Assembly (NCBI RefSeq): GCF_008039555.1
Contig: NZ_VDUW01000015.1
Location: 1-55,150, forward strand
Direction: 5' to 3'
DNA: 55,150 nt
From: Cerasibacillus terrae
GTDB taxonomy: Bacteria > Bacillota > Bacilli > Bacillales > Amphibacillaceae
The number at the start of each line of letters is the position of its first letter. Position 1 is the first letter of the stretch. A program made the translations under genes and the position numbers. Below are positions 24,472-33,849 of this stretch, in pieces. Under the pieces are notes generated by a model, which searched no databases, was not told the origin of the DNA, and saw nothing but the letters and a program-made list of their open reading frames with translations.

Positions 24472-25638
24472 TTAGGAAATTGCTTTTATTGCTGTAGTGA
24501 TCCGTTCTACTCCTTCTTGTAACGTTTCTTTTGAGCATGCAATATTGATGCGCATAAATTGCTCCCCCACTTCACCATATCCTAAGCCACTATTTAAACC
24601 AACTTTTGCTTTTTTAATCATGAATTGCTGTAACTCTTCCCCAGACATTCCGAGTGAACTGCAATCAACCCATAATAAATATGTTCCCTCTGGACGAATA
24701 ACTTTTAAGTCTGTTTCTTTTTCTAATGTGTCCATTACGTACTTTCTATTTTCATCTAATTGGAGTAGTAATTCTTCAAGCCATTCTTCTCCATGATTAT
24801 ACGCAGCTTGGAGTGCAAGATTCCCCATTGTATTAAGCATAGAAAATCCTTGTTTAGTAAAATATGCATCAAGTTTTTCTTTTAATGATGGATTTTCAGT
24901 GACACAATAGGAAACATTTAATCCAGCTAGATTAAATGTTTTTGTTGGTGACATACATGTAATCGTTTGCTGTGAAACTTCACTTGAAAGGGAAGCAATT
25001 GGGATATGTTGATATCCTGGATAGGTTAGATCTGCATGTATTTCATCAGAAATAATCAGTACATTATATTTTAAACAAAGCCTAGAAATTTCTGATAGCT
25101 CTTCTTTTTTCCATACACGTCCGACTGGATTATGTGGGGAACATAAGATCATTGCTTTTACATTCTGCTTTAGTTTATTTTCTAAATCAACAAAATCAAT
25201 ACTATAGGATTCATTTTTAAGTTTGAGTGGGTTTTTAACAACCTGTCGATCATGATTTTCAATCACATGATAAAAAGGTGTGTATACTGGTGTTTGAATT
25301 AATATTTTGTCTCCCTTGTTTGTAAATGCTTGCACAGCCATATGTAAACTTGTTACTACACCTGGACTAAAAGAAAGCCACTCTGTTTGAATTTGCCATT
25401 TGTGTCTTTGTTTAAGCCAATAAATAATGGCATCTGTTACGTGATTATCAATTATAGTATAGCCGAAAACACCATGTTGAATGCGTTCATTTAATGCATC
25501 TAAAACAGGTTGTGGTGCCGAAAAATCCATATCAGCAACCCACATTGGAATGAGGTCATCAGCTTCGAATATTTCTTGCATTGCGTCCCATTTGACAGAT
25601 TGTGTGTTTTTTCGTTGTTGAATTGCCTTTAATAACAT
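24472..25638 (-). CDS. patB: PLP-dependent C-S lyase / aminotransferase PatB (MalY type)
   Basis: This 388-residue class I fold-type PLP enzyme of the MalY/PatB group cleaves cystathionine or cysteine-type thioethers. Visible are WVADMDFSAPQPV near 34, CSPHNPVGRVWKKEEL near 162, SDEIHADL near 196 and the PLP lysine in SPTKTFNLAG near 230. In B. subtilis patB neighbours kinB-kapB. I chose the ATG at 25638 because AAGGGGG is about five bases upstream; the open frame extends 46 codons further without a site. Confidence 0.93.
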   Translation of the reverse strand: MLLKAIQQRKNTQSVKWDAMQEIFEADDLIPMWVADMDFSAPQPVLDALNERIQHGVFGYTIIDNHVTDAIIYWLKQRHKWQIQTEWLSFSPGVVTSLHMAVQAFTNKGDKILIQTPVYTPFYHVIENHDRQVVKNPLKLKNESYSIDFVDLENKLKQNVKAMILCSPHNPVGRVWKKEELSEISRLCLKYNVLIISDEIHADLTYPGYQHIPIASLSSEVSQQTITCMSPTKTFNLAGLNVSYCVTENPSLKEKLDAYFTKQGFSMLNTMGNLALQAAYNHGEEWLEELLLQLDENRKYVMDTLEKETDLKVIRPEGTYLLWVDCSSLGMSGEELQQFMIKKAKVGLNSGLGYGEVGEQFMRINIACSKETLQEGVERITTAIKAIS

Positions 25639-25711
25639 AGAATCCCCCTTCAAATCAATAATACCTTTATTATAACGTACATTTATATAATTTAATATAT
25701 TCATTTTGCTC

Positions 25712-25742
25712 AAAAAAAGAAGCAAAGCATTTACGCTTTGCT
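25712..25742 (-). terminator. Terminator after pgi
   Basis: AGCAAAGC and GCTTTGCT form a stem with a six-base loop. On the minus strand a run of seven T residues follows shortly. It separates pgi from patB, which lies downstream on the same strand. Confidence 0.85.
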
Positions 25743-25818
25743 TACAGGGGGAATACGAGAAAGTCTTACAATACATACTATTCCCCGATTTTTGGAGAAA
25801 TAAACATCTATTCGTATT

Positions 25819-27165
25819 TTATAGTCTTTTTTCTAATGCATCTTTTTCTTGTTCAAATCCAGGTTTACCTAGTAGAGCGAACATATTCTTCTTATATGCT
25901 TCTACGCCAGGCTGATCAAAGGGATTGACACCAAGTAAATAGCCACTCATTGCGCAAGCTTTTTCAAAGAAATATACAAGATATCCAAAAGTATAGGCGT
26001 CAAGTCTTGGGATTTCTACAACTAAATTTGGAACCCCACCATCTGTGTGAGCAAGTATAGTCCCTTCATATGCTTTCGTATTAATTTCATGGATTGTTTT
26101 TCCGCTAAGATAGTTTAAACCATCTATATTTTGTTCATCTTCTTCTACCGTTATATCATGTTTTGGATGTTGAACATGTAGAACGGTTTCAAATAAATCA
26201 CGTCTTCCTTCTTGGATATATTGTCCTAAGGAATGTAAGTCTGTTGTGAAGTTTGCAGATGTTGGAAAAATCCCACTTTGATCTTTTCCTTCACTTTCAC
26301 CAAATAATTGTTTCCACCATTCAGAAAAATATTGTAAATGGGGCTCATAATTAACGAGCATTTCAATTGTTTTTCCCTTAGTATATAATATATTTCTTAC
26401 GGCTGCATATTGATATGCTGGATTCTTTTGTAAGGAAGGCTCATCATATGCATTCATCGCTGCTTTAGCACCATCCATCATGTCGTCAATGGAAATACCA
26501 CTAACTGCGATGGGTAATAGGCCAACAGCCGTAAGAACAGAATACCGTCCTCCAACATCATCTGGAATGATAAATGATTCATAACCTTCTTGATTTACAA
26601 CTGTTTTTAAGGCGCCTTTTTCTTTGTCTGTTGTAGCATAGATTCGCTTTTTAGCTTCTTCTTTTCCGTACTTTTCTTCTAAGTAGTTTTTAAAAATACG
26701 AAAGGCAATTGCTGGTTCTGTTGTTGTTCCACTTTTTGAAATAATATTAATTGATACATTTTTATCTTTTATTACATCAAATAATTCTTCTATGTAAGTA
26801 GAACTTAAGTGATGGCCAACAAAGATAACTTGTGGCGCTTGACGTTCTTCTTTCGATAAAAAATTTTGAAATGAGTGATTTAGCATCTCAATTGCTGCAC
26901 GAGCACCAAGATAAGAACCACCAATACCTATGACAAGTAGAATATCTGAATCACTCCGAATCTTATCTGCGCAAGATTTAATTCGAGAAAACTCTCTTTT
27001 ATCGTAGTTTTTTGGTAGATCTATCCAACCAAGGTATTGATTTCCTTGGGCTATTTTATCATGTAACAATTGGTGAGCTGTTTTGACAAAAGGTTCTAAA
27101 TAGTTTATTTCCTGAGGGTGGAAAAAAGGATTTGCTTTATCATATGAAAACGTAATATGTGTCAT
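25819..27165 (-). CDS. pgi: Glucose-6-phosphate isomerase
   Basis: This 448-residue cytoplasmic enzyme interconverts glucose-6-phosphate and fructose-6-phosphate. Visible are [12 protein letters not shown] near 78, [14 protein letters not shown] near 138, the signature [16 protein letters not shown] near 200, the catalytic glutamate region [16 protein letters not shown] near 295, and QPGVEAYKK with the catalytic lysine near 425. The ATG at 27165 has better spacing from GGAGG than the ATG just before it, and gives the MTH start seen in B. subtilis. It is transcribed alone. Confidence 0.97.
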   Translation of the reverse strand: MTHITFSYDKANPFFHPQEINYLEPFVKTAHQLLHDKIAQGNQYLGWIDLPKNYDKREFSRIKSCADKIRSDSDILLVIGIGGSYLGARAAIEMLNHSFQNFLSKEERQAPQVIFVGHHLSSTYIEELFDVIKDKNVSINIISKSGTTTEPAIAFRIFKNYLEEKYGKEEAKKRIYATTDKEKGALKTVVNQEGYESFIIPDDVGGRYSVLTAVGLLPIAVSGISIDDMMDGAKAAMNAYDEPSLQKNPAYQYAAVRNILYTKGKTIEMLVNYEPHLQYFSEWWKQLFGESEGKDQSGIFPTSANFTTDLHSLGQYIQEGRRDLFETVLHVQHPKHDITVEEDEQNIDGLNYLSGKTIHEINTKAYEGTILAHTDGGVPNLVVEIPRLDAYTFGYLVYFFEKACAMSGYLLGVNPFDQPGVEAYKKNMFALLGKPGFEQEKDALEKRL

Positions 27166-27260
27166 CATAATCCTCCTACAAATTCAATTATGCTGTAAAT
27201 CATATTTAACTGTAACGAAACAGATAGAGAAAAGCAAGAATAGAGAGTATAGATTTATGT

Positions 27261-27310
27261 AAAAAAAACTTCCTTTTTCTACATGATTTTGCCATAGAAA
27301 AAAGAAGTTT
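27261..27310 (-). terminator. Terminator after yugI
   Basis: AAACTTCCTTTTTCTA pairs with TAGAAAAAAGAAGTTT around a 13-base loop. On the minus strand a run of T residues follows. Its outer arm shares bases with the start of the repeat fragment at 27308. Confidence 0.75.
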
Positions 27311-27408
27311 ATCGCCCGATTCGTTCTAGAGCCTTTAAGTCATACCCTTTTGGTACTAACAACAGTGGGAATGAAGAAAATAACCCTACTGATTGAAGTT
27401 TCATTTTA
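27308..27408 (+). repeat. Two-hairpin dispersed repeat, copy 4 (hairpin I deleted)
   Basis: TTTATCGC at the left edge is joined directly to CCGATTCGTT of the linker, so all of hairpin I is missing. About 30 unrelated bases sit inside the linker (27325-27355). Hairpin II (ACAGTGGGAATGAAGAAA, then CCTACTGATTG) and the terminal GAAGTTTCATTTT remain. It lies between yugI and its terminator, close to pgi. Confidence 0.8.
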
Positions 27409-27414
27409 TTGGAT

Positions 27415-27801
27415 TTATTTCTTAAATGTTTGTTCTCTTTCTTTAGATTGGGAAATCCAATCTTGTAGCTTATCTTTTAATGTATTAAATCCTGCATCTG
27501 TATTATCTTGTTGAAATGATTTTGCTGGTTGTTCTTTTTTTGGTTGCTTCTTTGGTGGTTCTACTGTTGCACGAATGGAAAGTGAATATTTCCCTTTGTC
27601 TTCATCAATATTTAATATTTTCACAGTAACTTCATCGCCAACTGCTAAATGTTCATGAATATCTTTTACATACCCATGTGTGATTTCTGAGATGTGGACA
27701 AGTCCTTGTACTTCTTCTGTAAGTGAAACAAATGCACCATATGGTTGAAGTCCTGTAACTTTCCCTTGTAGAACTTGACCAACTTCAAGATGTTCGTTCA
27801 T
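27415..27801 (-). CDS. yugI: S1-domain RNA-binding protein YugI (general stress protein 13)
   Basis: This 128-residue protein has a single S1 RNA-binding domain at about residues 6-78 (GKVTGLQPYGAFVSLTEEVQ, GLVHISEITHGYVKDI) and a lysine-, proline- and glutamine-rich tail. YugI is a ribosome-associated stress protein in B. subtilis. Translation starts behind TAGGAGCTG. It is transcribed alone toward the repeat fragment. Confidence 0.92.
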   Translation of the reverse strand: MNEHLEVGQVLQGKVTGLQPYGAFVSLTEEVQGLVHISEITHGYVKDIHEHLAVGDEVTVKILNIDEDKGKYSLSIRATVEPPKKQPKKEQPAKSFQQDNTDAGFNTLKDKLQDWISQSKEREQTFKK

Positions 27802-27916
27802 AATAACAGCTCCTAATTTTTATTCTTCACATTGCACATTTTTAAATTCTATCATAAAGAAATGCTCCTGGCAAAAATAGAGAAGACGATATAATGAAGA
27901 GAAGGATGTAATAATA

Positions 27917-27946
27917 GAAAAAACCCACCAATTCGTCTGGTAGGTG
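27917..27946 (-). terminator. Terminator after the thioredoxin-like gene
   Basis: ACCCACCA and TGGTAGGT form an eight-pair stem with one G-T pair. On the minus strand six T residues follow. It is 12 bases beyond the stop codon. Confidence 0.75.
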
Positions 27947-27958
27947 ATTATATAAAGC

Positions 27959-28507
27959 TTAGCTCATTAAGGTGGTAATTATACTATTAAATACTGCATC
28001 CCAATGTGTTTTATCTTTTTGATAGGATGTTGTTAATGTATGAATTTTTTCGTGAAATAATTTATCATATTCTGGTGTATCTTTTGCTGGGAGACTGGCC
28101 ATTGTTGTATCGACAAATTGTTGTACCTTTGGTGCTCTTGGTCCCCATTTTGCTACTTCATTTCCATGTTTATCTATAAAAATAAAAATCGGAATGGAAC
28201 GTGATTTTCCATTTGTTAAATATTGATCCATTAGTTCCAAATTATCATCCCGTTTTAAAATTCGAACATCTATCATTGCCTTTTCAGCTATTCGTAATAA
28301 AATAGGGAGATTAAGCATGGCATCTCCACACCAGTCTTCTGTTAGTACGATAGCTCGCAACTCTTTTTGTTGAAGTTGGTCTAGTTCGGGTTGTTCTTGT
28401 AATTGAAATTCTTCATAAATTGCTAAAAGATTTTCTTGATATTTTTCCATGTTATTTACGTAATTCTTTGGTAAGATACCTTTATTAAACCAATGATTTA
28501 AATCCAT
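27959..28507 (-). CDS. Thioredoxin-fold protein with a single active-site cysteine
   Basis: This 182-residue cytoplasmic protein of the Thioredoxin_9-like group has strand AIVLTEDWCGDAMLNLPILL at 52-71, where the usual CxxC is C60-G-D-A, so the resolving cysteine is missing. A cis-proline-type IPIFIFIDKHG lies near 113. It may work with a partner thiol such as bacillithiol, or be a non-catalytic adaptor. I chose ATG at 28507, nine bases after GAGGTG; GTG at 28519 lies inside that site. No named gene was recognised. Confidence 0.82.
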   Translation of the reverse strand: MDLNHWFNKGILPKNYVNNMEKYQENLLAIYEEFQLQEQPELDQLQQKELRAIVLTEDWCGDAMLNLPILLRIAEKAMIDVRILKRDDNLELMDQYLTNGKSRSIPIFIFIDKHGNEVAKWGPRAPKVQQFVDTTMASLPAKDTPEYDKLFHEKIHTLTTSYQKDKTHWDAVFNSIITTLMS

Positions 28508-28557
28508 TATACAATTCACCTCATTTAAATCGTATCATTAGTTTATATTTTATACTA

Positions 28558-28609
28558 TTTATCATCGGTTAACTAGCTGTAAGACCCCACTGATTGAAGT
28601 TTCACTTTA
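28558..28609 (+). repeat. Two-hairpin dispersed repeat, copy 5 (internal deletion)
   Basis: The left end GGTTAACTAGCTGTAAGACC is joined directly to CCACTGATTGAAGTTTCACT of the right end. About 100 bases, covering most of both hairpins, are missing. The junction falls in a C-rich stretch found in both parents (CCTCCAC and CCCCCAC), fitting a short-homology deletion. It lies between divergent genes. Confidence 0.85.
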
Positions 28610-28701
28610 TGGAATTGTTTACAAGTAATCAGATGTTTTTGCTTTTATAAAGGGAAAGATTAACGATATGATGTTATTAGTGAAAGGAAAGGAGTAATAG
28701 A

Positions 28702-29751
28702 ATGAATCAAAAATTTTTAATACAATTATTAAAAACTGCTTCCCCATCTGGAGAAGAGGTTGAAATTCAGAAAAAATGGATAACATATGTAAAGGAATTT
28801 GCAGATGAAATTAGAACAGATCCAATTGGAAATGCGATTGCAGTATTAAATCCAGATGCGGAGTTTAAAGTGTTATTAGCTGGTCACAGTGATGAAATTG
28901 CAATCATGATTAATCGAATGGATGATGATGGATTTTTATTTTTTGAAAAAGTTGGTGGACTAAATCCGAAGTCAGCTGTTGGGATGCGTGTAACTATTCT
29001 AGGAACGAAAAGAACTATTACTGGTGTGATTGGTGTAAATGCACAGCATCATGGTGGATTAAAAGGTGATTTTGATGTAGATGATCTATTTATAGATTGC
29101 GGGTTCCAATCCAAAGAAGAAGCAGAACAACATATTCAAATCGGGGATATGGGTGTTTATAAAACCGAACCAGAGATATTAATGGACCGTTATGTTGCTG
29201 GGCGTGGTTTAGATAATCGAACAGGTGCATTTATTGTTGCTGAGGTATTACGTCGATTAAAAGAGCGTGGCTGTAAAGTTGGTGTTTATGCTGCTTCAAC
29301 AGTTAATGAAGAGACAAATATGGGTGGCGCGTATTTTGCTGCAGCGAGAGTAGAGCCTACGATGGCAATTGCATGTGATGTTACGTTTGCGACAGATTAT
29401 CCAACAGTAAATAAAAAGAAACACGGTGATGTCAAATTAGAAGGTGGTCCTGTTCTAGCAAAAGGAGCTCCCATTCATTCAAAAATAAATCTATTATTAG
29501 AAAACACAGCGAAAGACTTAGAGATGGATTTACAATATGAACTTACACCACGAATGACTGGAACGGATGCAGATCGAATGCGACTTACTGGAAAAGGGGT
29601 TCCTGTAGCATTAGTATCTTTACCACTACGATATATGCACTCCCCTGTTGAAACGGTAAGTCTTCAAGATATGGAAGAGGAAATAGAACTATTGACAACA
29701 ATGATTGCGAATTTAAATGGTACGGAAAATTTAAACGTTTTAGAGGTATAA
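28702..29751 (+). CDS. M42-family metalloaminopeptidase
   Basis: This 349-residue cytoplasmic aminopeptidase, related to glutamyl aminopeptidase PepA and B. subtilis YsdC-type proteins, shows all dinuclear metal ligands: H62 (AGHSDE), D171 (GRGLDNR), E204 with catalytic base E203 (VNEETNMGG), D226 (ACDVT) and H313 (RYMHSP). It should trim N-terminal residues from peptides as a large homo-oligomer. The start follows GAAAGGAAAGGAG. It stands alone, with two tandem terminators after it. Confidence 0.92.
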   Translation: MNQKFLIQLLKTASPSGEEVEIQKKWITYVKEFADEIRTDPIGNAIAVLNPDAEFKVLLAGHSDEIAIMINRMDDDGFLFFEKVGGLNPKSAVGMRVTILGTKRTITGVIGVNAQHHGGLKGDFDVDDLFIDCGFQSKEEAEQHIQIGDMGVYKTEPEILMDRYVAGRGLDNRTGAFIVAEVLRRLKERGCKVGVYAASTVNEETNMGGAYFAAARVEPTMAIACDVTFATDYPTVNKKKHGDVKLEGGPVLAKGAPIHSKINLLLENTAKDLEMDLQYELTPRMTGTDADRMRLTGKGVPVALVSLPLRYMHSPVETVSLQDMEEEIELLTTMIANLNGTENLNVLEV

Positions 29752-29760
29752 ATATAATAA

Positions 29761-29802
29761 AAAACATCTCTGTTGGTTTGTATACTAAGAGATGTTTCTT
29801 CT
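29761..29802 (+). terminator. First terminator after the M42 aminopeptidase
   Basis: AAACATCTCT pairs with AGAGATGTTT around a 16-base loop, followed by a T-rich stretch. Confidence 0.75.
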
Positions 29803-29813
29803 ATTTAATCCTT

Positions 29814-29849
29814 AAGACCTATCTTCTCTACATTGAATAGGTCTTTTTT
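29814..29849 (+). terminator. Second, tandem terminator
   Basis: AAGACCTAT pairs with ATAGGTCTT, and seven T residues overlap the right arm. Together with the hairpin just before it, this insulates the protease promoter region. Confidence 0.85.
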
Positions 29850-30259
29850 TCGTGGTTATCTTCGGGTATTTATACTAATATTTGGAACTCTATTTTTTAA
29901 TATAAAATCACTAGTCTAAAAGATTCATTTTTTATGTAGCAAGTCTTTCTAGTTGCAATGATTTATTATAAGAAATGAATAGAACAATCCTTTCATTTAT
30001 ATATCTATCAATGGGTTTTGGATGTTTTATTGTTCAAACTATTTATGATTATAGTTAATATAGAACACTTTTTCTGTTACTTTTTACTTATTTTCATTGC
30101 CGAGTTATTTCTATTACAATAATCGACAGAATATTCAATAATAAACAGGTATAGTAAAGTTTACAACTAAGTTGATAGAATCCTAAAAATCATCGAGAAA
30201 GGAGATATTTATATATTGGTTTAGCACGAGAAATCAAAGATGAAAGAGGAGGAATTTAT
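29850..30259 (+). other. Long AT-rich upstream region of the S8 protease gene
   Basis: About 410 bases with no open frame of note. TCGACAGAA at 30122-30130 is close to the reverse of a Spo0A box (TGTCGAA), and the stretch at 30121-30180 is a likely promoter region, but I see no perfect -35/-10 pair. A ribosome binding site (AGAGGAGGAA) precedes the protease ATG. A second one (AAAGGAG, 30198-30204) precedes only a three-codon frame. Confidence 0.45.
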
Positions 30260-33200
30260 ATGAAGAAAAATCGACAAAAACGGATGAGGTTATTTAGTAT
30301 TATAGCATCTCTATTAATGATTTTATCTCTGTTTGCTCCAACTGTATCTGCACAATCTGTAGATAAAAATGGCAAAGAGGAAAGTAATACCAAAAGCAGT
30401 AGTAAAATCCATCATTCAGTCCATGACTCGAAGCAATTAGCTAAAGAAAAAGTAAGTAGTCAGTTAATGAATGAATTTAAAAAAGATGAATATGTTACAT
30501 TTTTAGTTAAATTTACAGAAAAAGCAGAGGTAGAAAAAGCTGCGAAAAAAGCAAAGAAAAAAGCACAAAAAGCTAATATAAGTAGTAATCGTGCTAAATT
30601 TATGAAACAATCTGCTGTTATAACAGAGCTAAAAACAACAGCAACAGAATCACAACAACATGTGAAGGAATTTTTAGAAGCTGAGAAAAAGGAAGGAACA
30701 GTAAAAGACTATCATTCTTATTTTATTGTAAATGGAATGGCTGTGACAGCAAAGAAAGAAATTGCTGAGAAAATTGCAACCTTCACTGAAGTAGAAAAAA
30801 TATTACCAAACGAAAAACGAGAACTTCATGCTGTAAAGAAGACAAAAGAAAAAACTCCAAAATCTAAGCTTCAAAATGTAGAATGGAATGTCGAACGTGT
30901 TAAAGCACCAGATACTTGGAGCATGGGAATTGATGGTACTGGAACAGTTGTAGCGAGCTTGGATACAGGTGCACAATGGGATCACCCAGCACTAAAAGAA
31001 AAATATCGAGGCTTTGATGCTGCAGCAGGTGAGGTAGATCATCAGTTTAGTTTTTATGATGCAACTGCGGCAGGTCAGAAAGAAGCTTATGATGATCAGG
31101 GACATGGTACACATGTAACTGGAACAATGGTAGGTAGTGAGCCAGATGGGAAAAACCAAATTGGTGTAGCTCCTGGAGCAGAATGGATTTCTGTTCGTGT
31201 CTTTGATTCCTCTGGTAGTACAACAGATGCTATTCTATTGGATGGAGCAGAATGGATTTTAGCACCAGGTGGTCGTGTAGATTTGGCCCCAGATGTTGTG
31301 AATAACTCCTGGGGCGGTGGACCTGGGTTGGATGAATGGTATAGAGATGCGGTTCGTGCCTGGAGAGCAAATGATATTTTCCCTGAGTTTTCAGCGGGAA
31401 ATACGACTTTGTTTAATCCTGGTGGACCAGAATCCATTGCCGTTCCAGCAAACTATCCAGAATCATTTGCAACAGGTGCAACAGATATTGATGATATGAT
31501 TGCAGAATTCTCTTTACGCGGACCTTCACCATACGGGGAAGTAAAACCAGATATATCAGCACCAGGTGTAAATATTCGTTCATCTGTACCTGGTAGTGGA
31601 TATGAAGGTGGTTGGAATGGAACATCGATGTCAGGACCTGCTGTATCGGCAGTAGCTGCTTTATTACGTCAAGTGAATGCCAATATCTCTGTTGGTGATA
31701 TGGAGGAAATTTTAATAAATACAGCAACACCAAGAACTGATTCAGAATACTCTGATGTACCAAATAATGGATATGGTCATGGTGTTGTCAATGCTTTTGA
31801 GGCTGTATCCTCTATTATGGACGGACTTGGAACAATTGAAGGAACCGTAATGGTAGAAGGAGAAGAGACAAAGGTACCGGAACAGTCGAATAAGGACAAA
31901 GAAAAGAAAAAGAAAAAGGCTAAAAAAGACGACAATAAAAAACGGAAAAATTCACTACCAACTTTTAAAAATAAAGAAAAAGGTGCTAAGCCAACTTTGC
32001 TACCACTCGGTGCTAAAGTAAGTGTGCTTGAAAGTGGTCGCACGGTAAATGCTGATCCGGATGATGGCACTTTTGCATTTACCCATGCAGCTGGTAAGTT
32101 CACTGTAATGGCAGATGCTTATGGATATCAATCAGAACAAGAGTCTGTTGAAGTGGTAGCAGATGAATCTACTAGTGTGAATTTTGTATTAGAAGAGTTG
32201 GCGAAATCCACATTAAGTGGCTCTGTTACAGATCAAGCAACAGGAAATCCGGTAAAAGACGCAACAATTTTACTTGTAGAGGATGCCAATATAGAGCCGA
32301 TACAATCAAATGAAGATGGTACTTTCTCATTAACAGCATATAATGGCACGTACACATTAAAAATTGCTGCAACTGGATACCATACCCAAGAAGTAGAAGT
32401 ATCCTTGAATAAGGATCAAAATTTAAATATTGAACTAGAACCATTCTATACCTATCCAGGTGGAGAAATTGGTTATGATGATGGAACTCCAGAAAATGCA
32501 CGTGCTTTCTATGATGCAGGTAACAAATGGGCAGTGAAAATGTCATTACCTGAAGGGAAAGATACTGCCATTGTAACAGATGGGGTATTCCGATTCTGGG
32601 ATACAGAGTGGCCATCGCCTGGTGGAACAGAATTTGCTGTTGAAGTTTGGGATGCTTCTGGTCAAGATGGACTTCCAGGTGAAAAACTAGCAGGTCCGAT
32701 TGATGCGGAGGCATTACGTAATGGCGAATGGACAGTTGTCGATTTGTCTGAACATAATATTACCGTTGACGGCGATTTCTATATGGTTTATAAACAAACA
32801 AAGGACAATCCATATACTCCAGGATTAGCAACAGATGAGAGTAGTCCAAATGCGGAGCGAAGTTATCAATTTGCTGGTAGTTGGTCACAATCTCCAGCAG
32901 ATGAAGGTAACTATATGATTCGTGCACGTGTATCCTATGAAATTGAGAACCCAGTTATTACAACACCAGAGGAATCCTTTATTACAAACGAAGCAGAACA
33001 AACGATTAAAGGAACTGCTTCTCCGACAACTACGATTCAATTATTAAATAATGGGGAAGAAGTAGACACTCAAGAAGTTGATGACAAAGGAAAATTCCAA
33101 TTTGATGTTGAATTAACTGAAGGAGAAAATGAATTTAAAGCCGTTTCTTTGAAAAATGAAGGGAAAACAGGTGAATCAGAAGCAATTGTTGTAACACTGG

Positions 33201-33784
33201 ATACGCAACAACCTGAGTTATCGATTGATAGTCCAAGAGACGGTGATAAAACAAACCGAGAAACGGTAACAGTAGAAGGTGTCGTTGCTGATGATTATCT
33301 TGATACGGTAGAAGTGAATGGACAGAAAGCAAATGTCAAAGATGGAAAGTACTCGAAACGTATTTTACTAGATAATGGTGAAAGTGTAATTGAAGTCGTG
33401 GCTACTGATTTAGCAGGAAATACAACAGAAAAATCAGTTACCATTGATGTGAATTTCAATGGTGTAGAATTAGAAGGATTGACACCAAATGAGGATGTCC
33501 ATTTAGAGACTGGTGAAAGTGTGAAGGTTGAATTTACAAGTGAACCAGGATTAAAGACATCGTTTGCTATTCATATGCCATTAACCAATACAAAACATCA
33601 ATTATCAAATACAACAGAATTACCTATAATGGAAGTATCTCCGGGTAAATATGTTGGATATTGGACAGTACCGAAAAAAGCCTATGCGGATGGTGCTGAG
33701 CTTGAGGTAACTGTAAAAGATGCCTATGGAAATGTAACAAAAGAAAAAGCAGCAGGAAAGTTATTTATCAATATTGAAGAATAA
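30260..33784 (+). CDS. Secreted S8 serine protease, bacillopeptidase F-like
   Basis: This 1174-residue preproenzyme has a signal peptide (1-31, ending VSA), an I9-type propeptide (about 60-190), and a subtilisin domain (about 205-520) with the triad D235 (SLDTG), H282 (GHGTHV), S456 (GTSMSGP) and oxyanion N381 (SAGNTT). A lysine-rich linker of about 45 residues follows (near 540-585), then two carboxypeptidase-regulatory-like folds, a bacillopeptidase F C-terminal module starting YPGGEIGYDDGTPENA, and two Ig-like bacterial repeats. B. subtilis Bpr is longer (about 1430 residues) but has the same plan. There is no sortase motif. It degrades extracellular protein. Start behind GAGGAGGAATTTAT. 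Confidence 0.92.
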   Translation: MKKNRQKRMRLFSIIASLLMILSLFAPTVSAQSVDKNGKEESNTKSSSKIHHSVHDSKQLAKEKVSSQLMNEFKKDEYVTFLVKFTEKAEVEKAAKKAKKKAQKANISSNRAKFMKQSAVITELKTTATESQQHVKEFLEAEKKEGTVKDYHSYFIVNGMAVTAKKEIAEKIATFTEVEKILPNEKRELHAVKKTKEKTPKSKLQNVEWNVERVKAPDTWSMGIDGTGTVVASLDTGAQWDHPALKEKYRGFDAAAGEVDHQFSFYDATAAGQKEAYDDQGHGTHVTGTMVGSEPDGKNQIGVAPGAEWISVRVFDSSGSTTDAILLDGAEWILAPGGRVDLAPDVVNNSWGGGPGLDEWYRDAVRAWRANDIFPEFSAGNTTLFNPGGPESIAVPANYPESFATGATDIDDMIAEFSLRGPSPYGEVKPDISAPGVNIRSSVPGSGYEGGWNGTSMSGPAVSAVAALLRQVNANISVGDMEEILINTATPRTDSEYSDVPNNGYGHGVVNAFEAVSSIMDGLGTIEGTVMVEGEETKVPEQSNKDKEKKKKKAKKDDNKKRKNSLPTFKNKEKGAKPTLLPLGAKVSVLESGRTVNADPDDGTFAFTHAAGKFTVMADAYGYQSEQESVEVVADESTSVNFVLEELAKSTLSGSVTDQATGNPVKDATILLVEDANIEPIQSNEDGTFSLTAYNGTYTLKIAATGYHTQEVEVSLNKDQNLNIELEPFYTYPGGEIGYDDGTPENARAFYDAGNKWAVKMSLPEGKDTAIVTDGVFRFWDTEWPSPGGTEFAVEVWDASGQDGLPGEKLAGPIDAEALRNGEWTVVDLSEHNITVDGDFYMVYKQTKDNPYTPGLATDESSPNAERSYQFAGSWSQSPADEGNYMIRARVSYEIENPVITTPEESFITNEAEQTIKGTASPTTTIQLLNNGEEVDTQEVDDKGKFQFDVELTEGENEFKAVSLKNEGKTGESEAIVVTLDTQQPELSIDSPRDGDKTNRETVTVEGVVADDYLDTVEVNGQKANVKDGKYSKRILLDNGESVIEVVATDLAGNTTEKSVTIDVNFNGVELEGLTPNEDVHLETGESVKVEFTSEPGLKTSFAIHMPLTNTKHQLSNTTELPIMEVSPGKYVGYWTVPKKAYADGAELEVTVKDAYGNVTKEKAAGKLFINIEE

Positions 33785-33789
33785 AGGTA

Positions 33790-33825
33790 AAAAAGGTACA
33801 GGACAAAAAGTCTTGTACCTTTTTT
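33790..33825 (+). terminator. Terminator after the S8 protease gene
   Basis: AAAAAGGTACA pairs with TGTACCTTTTT around the inner GGAC and GTC pairing. The T-run continues to six residues. Confidence 0.9.
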
Positions 33826-33849
33826 ACAGGTATTGGGAGGATATTCTAC

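Noticed and set aside
28558..28609. Separate short regulatory element upstream of the M42 gene
   Set aside because: Its two halves match the left and right ends of the two-hairpin repeat, so it is a deleted copy.
29850..30259. Leader peptide at the TTG behind AAAGGAG (about 30216)
   Set aside because: The frame is only two codons before a stop, and no attenuator hairpin follows.
32226..32714. 162-residue minus-strand frame, and similar frames at 31413-31763
   Set aside because: They lie opposite the S8 protease, are rich in H, L and Q as expected for antisense of such coding sequence, and lack start signals.
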